A stretch of DNA of 64,000 nt, taken from assembly GCA_028292505.1 (NCBI GenBank), contig JAQGMF010000053.1:1-64000 (forward strand), read 5' to 3'. Origin of the DNA: Rhodocyclales bacterium. Lineage in GTDB: Bacteria > Pseudomonadota > Gammaproteobacteria > Burkholderiales > Rhodocyclaceae. Below, one piece after another: positions 20,404 to 29,804 of this stretch. The notes under the pieces are model-generated. The model searched no databases, had not been told where the DNA came from, and saw only the letters and a program-made list of their open reading frames with translations. The position numbers and the translations under genes are program-made. Each line of letters opens with the position of its first letter. Positions within the stretch are counted from its first letter, which is position 1.

Positions 20404-21822
20404 ATGACAGTGACGCAATTCTTCAACGAGATGACAGACTTCGGTGGCGAAGTTCGTCCGCACTACGAGAAATTCTCCAACTGGCTGCAGACCACGCCAC
20501 CGCAACGCTTGGCGGATAAACGCGAAGCGGCCGACGCCCTGTTTCATCGCGTTGGCATTACCTTCGCGGTGTATGGCGAAGCCGAGGGCACGGAGCGCCT
20601 GATCCCCTTCGACGTGATACCGCGCATCATTCCAGCTAAGGAATGGATCGACATGGCGGCGGGTTTGCGTCAGCGCGTGAAGGCGCTCAATGCCTTCATT
20701 CACGACATTTACCACGATCAGGAAATCCTCAAGGCGGGACGCATTCCTTCCGAACAGGTGCTTGCCAATGCACAGTACCGCCCCGAGATGCAGGGTGTCG
20801 ATGTGCCCGACAACATCTACGCGGCGATTGCCGGCATCGACGTCGTACGTGCCGGTGTCGGCGAGTATTACGTGCTCGAAGACAATCTGCGCGTGCCCTC
20901 TGGCGTGTCCTACATGATCGAGGACCGCAAGATGATGATGCGGCTCTTCCCCGAACTCTTCGCCAAATATCGCGTGGCGCCCGTCGAGCACTATCCCGAC
21001 TTGTTGCTCGACACGCTGCGCGCGATTTCGCAAAAGGGTGTGACCAATCCTTCGGTCGTCGTGCTTACACCCGGCGCCTACAACAGCGCCTACTTCGAGC
21101 ACGCCTTCCTGGCGCAACAGATGGGTGTCGAACTGGTCGAGGGCCGTGATCTTTTCGTCGATGATGGCCACGTTTATCAGCGCACCACGCAAGGGCCGCA
21201 GAAGGTCGATGTGATCTATCGGCGCGTCGACGACGACTTCCTCGATCCGCTGGCCTTCCGCCCCGATTCGATGCTCGGCGTGCCGGGCCTGCTCGATGTC
21301 TATCGCGAAGGCGGCGTGACGCTGGCCAACGCCATCGGCACCGGTGTCGCCGATGACAAATCGATATATCCGTATGTGCCGGACATGATCGATTTCTATC
21401 TCGGCGAAAAACCGCTGCTCAACAATGTGCCGACTTACATGCTGCGCAAGAAGGAAGATCTGGCTTACACATTGGCCAATCTCGCCGAGCTGGTCGTGAA
21501 GGAAGTGCATGGCGCGGGCGGCTACGGCATGCTCGTCGGGCCGGCTTCGACCAAGGAGCAGATCGAGGATTTCCGCAAACGCATTCTCGCCTCACCGGAG
21601 AAGTACATCGCGCAACCGACGCTGTCACTGTCGGCCTGCCCGACCTTCGTCGAGAGCGGCGTCGCGCCGCGTCACATCGATCTGCGACCCTTCGTGCTCT
21701 CCGGCAAGGAAGTGCGCTTCGTGCCCGGCGGGCTGACGCGCGTGGCCTTGAAAGAGGGCTCGCTGGTGGTGAATTCTTCGCAGGGTGGCGGCACCAAAGA
21801 TACTTGGGTGCTGGAAAGCTAA
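20404..21822 (+). CDS. Circularly permuted type 2 ATP-grasp protein
   Basis: This is a 472-residue protein of the circularly permuted ATP-grasp family (COG2308). Diagnostic segments are the N-terminal AVYGEAEGTERLIPFDVIPRI, LEDNLRVPSGVSYM, NVPTYMLRKKEDL, GAGGYGMLVGP, and the C-terminal DLRPFVLSGKEVRFVPGGLTRVAL. Such enzymes are predicted to form amide bonds in peptide synthesis. GAGG at 20391 precedes the ATG by seven bases. It is followed by an alpha-E protein and an Anbu peptidase, the standard partners. Confidence 0.93.
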   Translation: MTVTQFFNEMTDFGGEVRPHYEKFSNWLQTTPPQRLADKREAADALFHRVGITFAVYGEAEGTERLIPFDVIPRIIPAKEWIDMAAGLRQRVKALNAFIHDIYHDQEILKAGRIPSEQVLANAQYRPEMQGVDVPDNIYAAIAGIDVVRAGVGEYYVLEDNLRVPSGVSYMIEDRKMMMRLFPELFAKYRVAPVEHYPDLLLDTLRAISQKGVTNPSVVVLTPGAYNSAYFEHAFLAQQMGVELVEGRDLFVDDGHVYQRTTQGPQKVDVIYRRVDDDFLDPLAFRPDSMLGVPGLLDVYREGGVTLANAIGTGVADDKSIYPYVPDMIDFYLGEKPLLNNVPTYMLRKKEDLAYTLANLAELVVKEVHGAGGYGMLVGPASTKEQIEDFRKRILASPEKYIAQPTLSLSACPTFVESGVAPRHIDLRPFVLSGKEVRFVPGGLTRVALKEGSLVVNSSQGGGTKDTWVLES

Positions 21823-21823
21823 T

Positions 21824-21862
21824 CGTCATTCCCGCGAGTGTTGCAAAACTCGCGGGAATCCA
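21824..21862. repeat. Palindromic repeat, ATTCCCGCG family
   Basis: CGTCATTCCCGCGAGT and ACTCGCGGGAATCCA flank an 8-base loop, giving a perfect stem of about 12-13 bp. It is a variant of the ATTCCCGCGAAAGCGGGAAT repeat found at several other places in the window. It lies between the ATP-grasp and alpha-E genes and could modulate readthrough between them. Confidence 0.8.
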
Positions 21863-21898
21863 GTGGCGTTGATCGCCAATGAAACAAGAGGTTCGCGA

Positions 21899-22870
21899 AT
21901 GTTAAGCCGTACCGCCGATCACCTGTTCTGGATGGCCCGTTACATGGAGCGGGCCGAGAATGTCGCGCGCATGCTGGACGTCAATTACCGCATGTCGTTG
22001 CTGCCGCAGAGCGCCAACGACATCGAACGCCAGTGGCGCGCGGCACTGGATACGATGGGGCAACTGGAGCAGTACGAGAAGGGCGGTGGCGCCTACCAAC
22101 CGCTCGAAGTGATGCGCTTCATGGTGCTCGATCGCCAGAATTCATCCAGCATATATTCCTGTCTGCGCGCGGCGCGCGAAAACGCCCATGCGGTGCGCGG
22201 TACGCTGACTTCCGAGCTGTGGGAGACGACCAACGCAACCTGGATCGCCATGCGCAGCTTCAACCAGGTCGGCCTGGAAGGCGATGGCGCCAGCGAATTC
22301 TTCGAGTGGGTGAAATTCCGTTCGCATCTCTCGCGCGGCGTTACCGTCGGCACCATGCTACGCGACGAGTCGCTGCACTTCATCCGTCTCGGCACCTTCC
22401 TGGAGCGTGGCGACAGCACCGCACGTTTGCTTGACGTGAAATTCCATGAACTGAGTACGGCCGGCAAGCACGACGATGCCGCCGAGTATTACCAGTGGAG
22501 CGCCTTGTTGCGTTCGGTCTCGGCCTTCGAAATCTTCCGCCGCGTATATCGCGATGTCATCACGCCGACACGCGTTGTCGAACTGCTGACCCTGCGTCGC
22601 GACATGCCGCGCTCGCTCGCCTGCTGCATGGAAGAAGTCTACGGGTTGTTGCAACAGGTCTCGAACCAGCGTTCCGCGGAGACCGAGCGGCGCGCCGGCG
22701 AGCTTGCGGCGTCGCTGCGTTTCGGTCGCATCGACGACATCTTCGAGGAAGGTCTTCACGAATACCTGACGGGCTTCATCGAACGTATCGCCGACCTGGG
22801 CAACCAGATTTCCAATGACTTCCTCGTGCCGGTCGTCACCCAATCAGAGTCTCAACTGCAGACAATGTAG
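21899..22870 (+). CDS. Alpha-E domain protein (DUF403)
   Basis: This 323-residue, mostly helical protein of COG2307 begins MLSRTADHLFWMARYMERAEN, the hallmark of the family. It is predicted to work with the neighbouring ATP-grasp enzyme in peptide synthesis or modification. Its biochemical role is not established. The frame is open upstream to 21785, but the family start and codon context favour 21899. The gene lies 76 bases downstream of the ATP-grasp gene, beyond a palindromic repeat. Confidence 0.93.
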   Translation: MLSRTADHLFWMARYMERAENVARMLDVNYRMSLLPQSANDIERQWRAALDTMGQLEQYEKGGGAYQPLEVMRFMVLDRQNSSSIYSCLRAARENAHAVRGTLTSELWETTNATWIAMRSFNQVGLEGDGASEFFEWVKFRSHLSRGVTVGTMLRDESLHFIRLGTFLERGDSTARLLDVKFHELSTAGKHDDAAEYYQWSALLRSVSAFEIFRRVYRDVITPTRVVELLTLRRDMPRSLACCMEEVYGLLQQVSNQRSAETERRAGELAASLRFGRIDDIFEEGLHEYLTGFIERIADLGNQISNDFLVPVVTQSESQLQTM

Positions 22871-22976
22871 CCGAGGAGGGGCGCGCAAACCCGAGGCGAC
22901 ACAAGCTATTGCTTGTCCCGTCACACAAGCCCGCCTAAACTCGACAGTATCTTCACTCACTTTTACGGATTTTCGC

Positions 22977-23717
22977 ATGACGTATTGCGTAGGCATGCTG
23001 CTGGATGCAGGCATGGTCTTTCTCTCCGATTCCCGCACCAATGCGGGTGTCGACCACATCAGCACCTTCCGCAAGACTTTCGTCTTCCAGCGGCCGGGCG
23101 AACGTGTGCTGGTGCTGCTGACCTCGGGCAATCTAGCAGTGACGCAAGCGATGGTGTCGATGCTCAAATCCAAACTGGATGCGGGCGACGACATCGACAG
23201 CCTCTACAACGTGCCGAACATGTTCGCAGCGGCACGCCATGTCGGCGACACCTTGCGCGAAGTTTTCCAGCGCGATGCCGAAGGTCTTGCTGCGTTCAGT
23301 ATCGAGTTCAATGCCGCCATCATTCTGGGGGGGCAGATCAAGGGCGAGCCGCCACGCTTGTTCACCGTTTATGCTGCTGGCAATTTCATCGAGGCGACGA
23401 CCGACACGACCTATTTCCAGGTGGGCGAATCGAAATACGGCAAGCCGATCATCGACCGCACCATCACGCGCAAGACGACGCTGGACGACGCCGTGAAGTG
23501 TGCTCTGATTTCGATGGACTCGACAGTCAAGTCCAACCTCTCTGTCGGTCTGCCGCTGGATCTGGTGTGTGTGCACACCGACGAGTATTGCGTCGCCGTG
23601 CATCAGAGCATCGACTCGACCAATCCTTACTTCTCGGCCCTACGTCAGCGCTGGGGCGATTCCCTGCGTCACGCGTTCGATGAGTTGCCGCGGCCGGATT
23701 GGCTGGCGGGTTTGTAG
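22977..23717 (+). CDS. Anbu-type proteasome-related peptidase
   Basis: This 246-residue Ntn-hydrolase of the Anbu family (ancestral beta subunit) is related to HslV and proteasome beta subunits. After Met removal the N-terminus would be Thr-Tyr-Cys-Val. Counting that Thr as 1 gives Asp17 in FLSDSR and Lys32 in TFRKTF, matching the Thr1/Asp17/Lys33 catalytic pattern. The frame extends upstream to 22815, but the peptidase must begin at this ATG to expose Thr. It forms a cluster with the ATP-grasp and alpha-E genes. The transglutaminase often found with them is absent. Confidence 0.9.
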   Translation: MTYCVGMLLDAGMVFLSDSRTNAGVDHISTFRKTFVFQRPGERVLVLLTSGNLAVTQAMVSMLKSKLDAGDDIDSLYNVPNMFAAARHVGDTLREVFQRDAEGLAAFSIEFNAAIILGGQIKGEPPRLFTVYAAGNFIEATTDTTYFQVGESKYGKPIIDRTITRKTTLDDAVKCALISMDSTVKSNLSVGLPLDLVCVHTDEYCVAVHQSIDSTNPYFSALRQRWGDSLRHAFDELPRPDWLAGL

Positions 23718-23730
23718 CAGGCTACCCAGC

Positions 23731-23819
23731 CCGTCATTCCCGCGAAAGCGGGAATCCACTTCTACGTGAGAAGCGACCTTGTGCAGTGAGGTGGATTCCC
23801 GCTTTCGCGGGAATGACGG
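23731..23819. repeat. Inverted pair of palindromic repeats (BIME-like)
   Basis: The arms 23731-23759 and 23791-23819 are perfect 29-base reverse complements, and each is itself a palindrome on CGTCATTCCCGCGAAAGCGGGAATCCAC. The 31-base spacer contains CTACGTGAGAAG. A similar arrangement in the other orientation lies at 49046-49125, including a related spacer. It sits between convergent genes (Anbu and rsgA) and can act as a bidirectional terminator or barrier. Confidence 0.85.
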
Positions 23820-23847
23820 ATGAATAGTGCAGCGCGCAACAATCCGC

Positions 23848-24744
23848 TTAGTACTTCGCCACAATCGAAGCCCGCTTCTCTGCAAGCAGCGCCAGCAGGG
23901 CTTGATGACGGCGCGGATGCATGCGGCCTTCCTGCACCGCAAGCCGCACGGCGCAGTCCGGTTCGATTTCGTGCCGGCAATCGCGAAAGCGACATGTGCC
24001 GATCACCTCGCGCACTTCGCGGAAGCTTGCTTCGATTTCGCCCGTCCCCAAATGTGCCAGGCCGAACACCTGCACGCCTGGGCTGTCGATCAGCGCGCCG
24101 CCCTCCGGTAGTGCGTAAAGACGTGCATGTGTTGTCGTGTGCTTGCCCGAGTCGAGTACTTCCGAAATCTCGCGTGTTGCCGCATGCGCTTCGGGAATCA
24201 GCGCATTGGTGAGGGTGGATTTGCCCATGCCCGATTGACCGACCAGCAGGCTCGTCTGCCCGATCAGGCGTTCGCGCAGCAGACTCACATCGGACAAGGC
24301 GCTCAGTTCCAGCACCGGGTAGCCGATGTCGGAAAACTGCTGCAGCGCTTTGCGTGCAGTTGGAACCTGCGCCACGATGTCGCACTTGTTGAGCACGATC
24401 AGCGCGGGAATCGGCTGCTCCTGCGACTCCGCACCGCACAGGCAGCGCGTGATCAATTCGTCATTGAACCCCGGCTCGGTGGCGACGACGATCACGACTT
24501 GCGTCAGGTTCGATGCGATGAGTTTTTCCTTGAACGCATCCGCGCGGTAGAGCATGTTCTGTCGCGGCAGCAAGGCATCTATGACGCCTTGCTTGTCGCC
24601 GGTGAGCGCGATTTCGACGCGATCGCCGCAGGCGTACAAACTCTTCTTGGCGCGCGGGAAGCAGCGGAGTTTTTCTCCGTTATCGAGGATGACTTCGTAG
24701 TGACGCCCGAAGGCAGCCACAATGCGACCGCACAATGCGCTCAT
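23848..24744 (-). CDS. rsgA: Ribosome small subunit-dependent GTPase A
   Basis: RsgA is a circularly permuted GTPase that helps mature the 30S subunit. The 298-residue protein has an N-terminal OB domain, then NKCD (G4), SALSD (G5), the P-loop GQSGMGKSTL and DSPG (G3), in permuted order. The C-terminal zinc motif is present: CRFRDCRHEIEPDCAV with conserved Cys/His. Its start (24744) overlaps the stop of the upstream M48 protease (ATGA), so the two are translationally coupled. Confidence 0.95.
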   Translation of the reverse strand: MSALCGRIVAAFGRHYEVILDNGEKLRCFPRAKKSLYACGDRVEIALTGDKQGVIDALLPRQNMLYRADAFKEKLIASNLTQVVIVVATEPGFNDELITRCLCGAESQEQPIPALIVLNKCDIVAQVPTARKALQQFSDIGYPVLELSALSDVSLLRERLIGQTSLLVGQSGMGKSTLTNALIPEAHAATREISEVLDSGKHTTTHARLYALPEGGALIDSPGVQVFGLAHLGTGEIEASFREVREVIGTCRFRDCRHEIEPDCAVRLAVQEGRMHPRRHQALLALLAEKRASIVAKY

Positions 24745-25988
24745 CGCCCCTGGAGCCGCGCGATGCGAATCGAAGCAGGCGGATGCGAATCGTAGAATAG
24801 CGAATGCAAGGGATCGGGCGTGAGCGTGGCGGCGTTTTCCTTGTAGAGCTTCACTAGCGCTGTCACCAGGTCGGCCGCGTTAGCCTGCTTGCAGGCGTAG
24901 GCGTCCGCCTCGAACTCATGCTTGCGCGACCACATGCTGGTCAGCGGCGTGAGCGGGAATAGCAGCACCGGCAGCAGCATCGAAAACAGGATCAGCGCCA
25001 GTGCATTGCCGTGGGCCTGCACGCCGAGGCCTTGATAGAACCAGTCTTGCTGGATCAGAAAGCCGAGCGCCCACAACAGGGCGAGCACGGCCGTGCCCAT
25101 CACGGCGATGCGCTTCCACAGGTGATGATGCTTGAAGTGCCCGAGTTCATGCGCGAGCACCGCTTCCACCTCGGTGGGTTGCAATGATGACAACAGCGTA
25201 TCGAAGAAAACGATGCGTTTGCCCGCGCCGAAGCCGGTGAAGTAGGCGTTACCGTGTGCCGAGCGCTTCGACCCATCCATCACGAAGAGGCCCTTGGAAC
25301 GGAAACCGCAACGCATCAGCAGGGCTTCCACACGTGTTTTCAGGCTCTCGTCGGCAAGCGGCGAAAACTTGTTGAACAGCGGCGCGATGAATAAGGGATA
25401 AACCACCATCGTCACCAGGTTGAGGCCGAGCCAGAAGACCCATACCCACAGCCACCAGTTCGCGCCCATGCCCTGCATCAGCCACAGCACCGCCCACAAA
25501 ACCGGTGTGCCGATGACGATAGCCAGCGCTAGCTGCTTGAACGTGTCCATGACGAACATCTTCGGCGTCATGCGATTGAAGCCGAAACGCGCTTCGAGAT
25601 TGAAAATACTGTAGAGCGTCAGCGGCAAATCGTAGATGAAGCCAACGGCCGCAAGCAGGCCGAACAGCGCCACGCCATGCCATAAGCTGCTCGGCGCGAA
25701 CCATTGCGCAGTTATGCCATCCATATATTGCAACCCGCCGCCGAGCGTCAGCACGAGCAGCCAGATCGTTGACAGGGCCAACTCGACACGCCCGAGTTTG
25801 CCCTTGGCGATGGTATAGGCGGCAGCGCGGCGGTGATCCGGCAATGCGATGCTGCCAGCGAAGGCCGCCGGCACGCGCTCGCGGTGATGCGCAACGTGTC
25901 TGGCCTGGCGCAGACTCAGCCAGACGCGCAGGGAGACGCTGACCAGCAGGGCAAGGATGAAAATCGCGGTGAAGATCGAAGCGGTCAT
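24741..25988 (-). CDS. M48 family metalloprotease (Ste24-like)
   Basis: This 415-residue inner-membrane zinc protease has several transmembrane helices and the HELGHFKHHH motif, where HExxH binds zinc and catalyses. A downstream EFEADAYA supplies the third ligand (Glu). It belongs to the CAAX-protease/Ste24 family that in bacteria takes part in membrane protein quality control. It is upstream of and overlaps rsgA. Betaproteobacteria often keep this pair near orn, which is divergent here by about 90 bases. Confidence 0.92.
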   Translation of the reverse strand: MTASIFTAIFILALLVSVSLRVWLSLRQARHVAHHRERVPAAFAGSIALPDHRRAAAYTIAKGKLGRVELALSTIWLLVLTLGGGLQYMDGITAQWFAPSSLWHGVALFGLLAAVGFIYDLPLTLYSIFNLEARFGFNRMTPKMFVMDTFKQLALAIVIGTPVLWAVLWLMQGMGANWWLWVWVFWLGLNLVTMVVYPLFIAPLFNKFSPLADESLKTRVEALLMRCGFRSKGLFVMDGSKRSAHGNAYFTGFGAGKRIVFFDTLLSSLQPTEVEAVLAHELGHFKHHHLWKRIAVMGTAVLALLWALGFLIQQDWFYQGLGVQAHGNALALILFSMLLPVLLFPLTPLTSMWSRKHEFEADAYACKQANAADLVTALVKLYKENAATLTPDPLHSLFYDSHPPASIRIARLQGR

Positions 25989-26081
25989 GGCGCCTTGAAA
26001 GTGGGTGATCTAAGCGGGTGATCATTATCGTGGCCGCATGAGAGAATGCGCCACCGAATCGTGAGGAGTGGTGCAAGGATT

Positions 26082-26639
26082 ATGGCACAGGACCAGAATT
26101 ACCTCGTTTGGCTGGACATGGAGATGACCGGCCTCGATCCCGATACGGATCACATTATCGAAGTCGCAATGATCGTCACCGACGCTCAACTCAACCTCAT
26201 TGACGAGAGCCCGGTCGTTGTCGTGCATCAGCCTGACAGCGTGCTCGACGCGATGGACGAGTGGAACAAGAGCACACATGGGCGCTCCGGCCTCATCGAA
26301 CGCATCAAGGCATCGACCATTAGCGAAGCGCAAGCCGAACAGATGCTGCTCGAATGGATGAAAGAATACGTGCCAGCGCGCACTTCGCCGATGTGCGGCA
26401 ACACGATCTGCCAGGACAGGCGCTTCATGGCGCGCTGGATGCCGCAGCTCGAAGCGTATTTCCACTATCGCAATCTCGATGTCAGCACGCTTAAAGAGCT
26501 TGCACGGCGCTGGCACCCCGAAGTCTTTAAAGGCGTGCAGAAGCGCGGCGCGCACACTGCCTTGGCCGATATTCTCGAATCCATCGAGGAGCTGAAACAC
26601 TACCGCGATACTTTCCTCAAATTGCCAGTAAGTAGTTGA
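26082..26639 (+). CDS. orn: Oligoribonuclease
   Basis: Orn degrades 2-4 nucleotide RNAs, including pGpG from c-di-GMP breakdown. The 185-residue protein is a DEDDh exonuclease: [10 protein letters not shown] (D, E), [13 protein letters not shown] (Asp), and the HTALADI block with catalytic His/Asp. The ATG at 26082 was chosen over upstream 26046 from family length. AAGGA lies only two bases before the start, so GAGGAG further upstream may be the true binding site. Confidence 0.95.
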   Translation: MAQDQNYLVWLDMEMTGLDPDTDHIIEVAMIVTDAQLNLIDESPVVVVHQPDSVLDAMDEWNKSTHGRSGLIERIKASTISEAQAEQMLLEWMKEYVPARTSPMCGNTICQDRRFMARWMPQLEAYFHYRNLDVSTLKELARRWHPEVFKGVQKRGAHTALADILESIEELKHYRDTFLKLPVSS

Positions 26640-26660
26640 GTGCGGTTGACGGGCCTGCGT

Positions 26661-26688
26661 TTGACACCTATCGGCAAGCCCGTATAAT
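26661..26688 (+). promoter_or_regulatory. Consensus sigma-70 promoter of tRNA-Val
   Basis: TTGACA at 26661-26666 and TATAAT at 26683-26688 are both perfect consensus hexamers, 16 bases apart. The -10 box is followed by GCGCAGC, a GC-rich discriminator typical of stringently controlled stable-RNA promoters. The tRNA begins at 26701. Confidence 0.85.
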
Positions 26689-26700
26689 GCGCAGCTCTTC

Positions 26701-26777
26701 AGGCGCGTAGCTCAGCTGGTTAGAGCACCACCTTGACATGGTGGGGGTCAGGGGTTCGAGTCCCTTCGCGCCTACCA
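26701..26777 (+). tRNA. tRNA-Val (anticodon GAC)
   Basis: The 77 bases fold as a tRNA. The acceptor stem AGGCGCG/CGCGCCT is perfect, followed by discriminator A and an encoded CCA end. The D-arm contains GCTCAGCTGGTTAGAGC. The anticodon stem-loop reads CCACC-TTGACAT-GGTGG, giving GAC (Val), and the T-arm contains GGGGTTCGAGTCCC. It has its own consensus promoter and a strong terminator 115 bases downstream. Confidence 0.97.
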
Positions 26778-26891
26778 AATTTTTTGCGGAGTGCTGAAAA
26801 TGTTCCGAACTCGTAATTTGTCGACAAGCAGACAAGTTTCGTAACCAAGCCGGTTCCATTTCAGACACTTCGTGACCTGAAGACGAGTGTG

Positions 26892-26922
26892 AAAAAGTGC
26901 GGCTTTGCCCGCACTTTTTTTT
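26892..26922 (+). terminator. Rho-independent terminator upstream of thrS
   Basis: AAAAAGTGCGG at 26892-26902 and CCGCACTTTTT at 26909-26919 form an 11-bp stem with a 6-base loop, followed by a T-run to 26922. It can end the tRNA-Val transcript or attenuate transcription into thrS, whose start codon lies 61 bases beyond. The 114 bases between the tRNA and the stem contain no ORF I can support. Confidence 0.85.
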
Positions 26923-26982
26923 CGCCCATTTTTTTAGCATTCATTGCAGTACTCATTTGAGTACATTCGATCGAGAGCAGAC

Positions 26983-28899
26983 ATGCCCAACATCACGCTT
27001 CCCGACGGTTCAGTCCGCAGCTTCGATGCAGCGGTTTCCGTATTCGATGTCGCCGCATCCATCGGCGCCGGTCTTGCCAAGGCCGCGCTGGCTGGCAAGG
27101 TGAATGGTGTCCTGGTCGACACCTCACACGTCATCGATGCCGATGCCTCGTTGGCCATCGTCACCGATCGCGACGCGGATGGGCTGGAAGTCATTCGTCA
27201 TTCCACGGCGCACTTGCTGGCCTATGCCGTCAAGGAACTGTTCCCGGAGGCGCAGGTGACAATCGGCCCTGTGGTCGAGAATGGTTTCTACTATGACTTC
27301 GCTTATTCGCGCCCCTTTACGCCGGAAGATCTGGCGGCCATCGAGAAACGCATGGCCGAGCTGTCGAAGAAGGATATCCCGGTGACGCGCGAGGAGTGGG
27401 ATCGCGACGAAGCCGTCAAATTTTTTGCCGGTATCGGGGAGAAATATAAGGCCGAGATCATCGGCGACATTCCGGCTGACCAGAAAATCTCGCTGTATCG
27501 CGAAGGCGACTTCATCGATTTGTGCCGTGGCCCGCACGTGCCGTCGACGGGCAAGCTCAAGTTCTTCAAGCTCATGAAGGTGGCGGGTGCGTACTGGCGC
27601 GGTGACGCGAAGAACGCGCAACTACAGCGCGTCTATGGCACGGCCTGGGCCAAGAAGGAAGAGCTCGAAGCCTATCTGCACATGCTGGAAGAGGCCGAGA
27701 AGCGCGACCATCGTCGTCTCGGCAAGCTGCTTGACCTGTTCCACATGCAGGACGAAGCGCCCGGCATGGTGTTCTGGCATCCGAAGGGCTGGACGCTGTG
27801 GCAGCAGGTCGAGCAATACATGCGCAAGCGCCTGATCGAGGGCGGTTATGACGAAGTGCGCACGCCCTTGATGATGGATCGCGTCCTGTGGGAGAAATCT
27901 GGGCACTGGGAAAACTACCGCGACCACATGTTCACGACCGAGTCGGAAAAACGCGACTACGCCGTCAAGCCCATGAACTGTCCCGGTCATGTGCAGATTT
28001 TCAATCATGGTCTGCGCTCGTACCGCGATCTGCCACTGCGCCTAGCGGAATTCGGCTCATGCCATCGGAATGAACCGTCTGGTGCCTTGCACGGCCTGAT
28101 GCGCGTGCGTGGTTTCGTACAGGACGATGCGCACATCTTCTGCACCGAAGCGCAGATCGAGTCGGAAGCCATCGTCTTCGATCAGCTCTTGATGAGTGTC
28201 TACAAGGATTTCGGCTTTCATGACGTTGCCGTAAAGCTTGCGCTGCGCCCGGACAAACGTGCCGGCACCGACGATGTCTGGGATCGTGCCGAAGATGGCC
28301 TGCGTCGCGCACTGAAAGTTTCCGGCAAGGAATGGGAAGAATTGCCGGGCGAGGGCGCCTTCTACGGCCCGAAAGTGGAATATCACATCAAGGATGCGCT
28401 TGGCCGCTCGTGGCAGTGCGGCACGATTCAGCTGGATTTCGTGCTGCCGGAACGCCTCGACGCCGAATACGTCGCCGAGGACAACACACGTCAGCGTCCG
28501 GTCATGTTGCATCGAGCCATTCTCGGTTCGCTCGAGCGCTTCCTCGGCATTCTTATCGAAAACTTCGGTGGCGCCTTTCCGCTATGGCTGGCGCCGACCC
28601 AGCTGATGGTCTTGAATATCTCCGAAGGCCAGTCCGATTACGTTGCCGAAGTGACGAAAACACTGCTGACCAATGGCTTCAGGGCGCAAGCAGATTTGCG
28701 GAATGAGAAAATAACCTATAAAATCCGCGAACATAGCTTACAGAAGCTCCCTTATTTACTGGTTGCCGGCGAAAAGGAAAAGGCGGCGGGTACCATAGCG
28801 GTACGTGCGCGTGGCGGCGAGGATCTCGGCGCCATGTCTGTCAGCGAACTGATCGAGCGGCTTCGTCGCGAAGTTGATTCACGCGGCGCAGGCGCTTGA
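26983..28899 (+). CDS. thrS: Threonyl-tRNA synthetase
   Basis: ThrRS is a class II synthetase that charges tRNA-Thr. The 638 residues show the N-terminal TGS domain ([15 protein letters not shown]), the editing domain with [16 protein letters not shown], and the catalytic core with MNCPGH (zinc-binding Cys and His) and motif 2 region [19 protein letters not shown] (here [10 protein letters not shown]). The anticodon-binding domain is at the C-terminus. The frame is open upstream to 26944, but the family starts at 26983. The thrS-infC-rpmI-rplT order is conserved. The terminator just upstream suggests possible attenuation. Confidence 0.97.
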   Translation: MPNITLPDGSVRSFDAAVSVFDVAASIGAGLAKAALAGKVNGVLVDTSHVIDADASLAIVTDRDADGLEVIRHSTAHLLAYAVKELFPEAQVTIGPVVENGFYYDFAYSRPFTPEDLAAIEKRMAELSKKDIPVTREEWDRDEAVKFFAGIGEKYKAEIIGDIPADQKISLYREGDFIDLCRGPHVPSTGKLKFFKLMKVAGAYWRGDAKNAQLQRVYGTAWAKKEELEAYLHMLEEAEKRDHRRLGKLLDLFHMQDEAPGMVFWHPKGWTLWQQVEQYMRKRLIEGGYDEVRTPLMMDRVLWEKSGHWENYRDHMFTTESEKRDYAVKPMNCPGHVQIFNHGLRSYRDLPLRLAEFGSCHRNEPSGALHGLMRVRGFVQDDAHIFCTEAQIESEAIVFDQLLMSVYKDFGFHDVAVKLALRPDKRAGTDDVWDRAEDGLRRALKVSGKEWEELPGEGAFYGPKVEYHIKDALGRSWQCGTIQLDFVLPERLDAEYVAEDNTRQRPVMLHRAILGSLERFLGILIENFGGAFPLWLAPTQLMVLNISEGQSDYVAEVTKTLLTNGFRAQADLRNEKITYKIREHSLQKLPYLLVAGEKEKAAGTIAVRARGGEDLGAMSVSELIERLRREVDSRGAGA

Positions 28900-28928
28900 T
28901 TTTTTTCTAATTCATGGAGAACTGAGCC

Positions 28929-29450
28929 ATCGCACAGGACAAGTCGCACCGCATTAATCGGGAAATTACAGTAGCCGAAGTGCGGTTGGTAGGAGAGGAA
29001 AACGAGCCGCTGGGCGTTGTTTCGACGCAAGAAGCGCTCGCCATGGCCGAAGCAGCAGAAGTCGATCTGGTGGAAATTGCGCCGCAAGCGGTGCCACCGG
29101 TTTGCCGTCTGATGGACTACGGCAAGTTCAAATATCAGGAGCAGAAGCGGGCGCACGAAGCCAAGCTGAAGCAGAAGCAAATCCAGGTCAAGGAAATCAA
29201 ATTCCGTCCTGGTACTGATGAGAACGACTACCAGATCAAGATGCGCAACATGGTCAAGTTCCTCGGCGAGGGCGACAAGGTGAAGGTGACCTTGCGCTTC
29301 CGCGGACGTGAAATGGCCCACCAGGAATTTGGTGTGCGTCAGCTTGAACGCGTCAAGGCTGACTTGGAAGAGATTGGTTTGGTGGAGCAGTTTCCGAAGC
29401 TTGAAGGTCGCCAGATGGTGATGGTGCTGGCGCCGAAGAAGAAGTCATAG
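28929..29450 (+). CDS. infC: Translation initiation factor IF-3 (ATC start codon)
   Basis: IF-3 prevents subunit joining and checks initiator tRNA pairing. No ATG, GTG or TTG gives a full-length N-terminus, but the codon ATC at 28929 starts a 173-residue protein reading (M)[19 protein letters not shown], which matches IF-3. A strong GGAGA at 28916-28920 is eight bases upstream. An atypical start (AUU, AUC) on infC is the known autoregulatory device, because IF-3 discriminates against it. A GTG at 28980 would drop the conserved N-terminus. thrS lies 29 bases upstream. Confidence 0.93.
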   Translation: MAQDKSHRINREITVAEVRLVGEENEPLGVVSTQEALAMAEAAEVDLVEIAPQAVPPVCRLMDYGKFKYQEQKRAHEAKLKQKQIQVKEIKFRPGTDENDYQIKMRNMVKFLGEGDKVKVTLRFRGREMAHQEFGVRQLERVKADLEEIGLVEQFPKLEGRQMVMVLAPKKKS

Positions 29451-29589
29451 TTTTTTGGGGTCGTGCAAACGGCTCCGACGGTTCGCGGAAGCGCCGCAAG
29501 CTTCTGCAAAACAAGTGGTAGTCCGGTTTGAACAAGTGTCCGCATGTTGTGTGGTCCACCGGCTGTCATATCTAAAATTGGAGTAAGCA

Positions 29590-29787
29590 ATGCCCAAGAT
29601 GAAAACCAAATCTGGCGCGGCGAAGCGATTCAAGATTCGCGCCGGTGGCAGCATCAAACGCGGACAAGCGTTCAAGCGCCACATCCTGACCAAGAAAACC
29701 ACCAAGGCCAAGCGTCACCTACGCGGCATGACTGCAGTGCATAGCACTGACAGTGATCGCATCCGCGCCATGATGCCCTACGCTTAA
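29590..29787 (+). CDS. rpmI: Large ribosomal subunit protein bL35
   Basis: bL35 is a 65-residue basic protein of the 50S subunit. The sequence starts [16 protein letters not shown] and has the repeated Lys/Arg clusters of the family. It is preceded by GGAGTAAGCA at 29580-29589. About 140 bases separate it from infC. In other bacteria this leader binds L20 for autoregulation. I see no clearly diagnostic fold. Confidence 0.96.
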   Translation: MPKMKTKSGAAKRFKIRAGGSIKRGQAFKRHILTKKTTKAKRHLRGMTAVHSTDSDRIRAMMPYA

Positions 29788-29804
29788 CTGAGAGGAGATA
29801 GAAA

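Noticed and set aside
20362-21510. 382-residue minus-strand ORF
   Set aside because: Antisense of the circularly permuted ATP-grasp gene, with no signature of its own.
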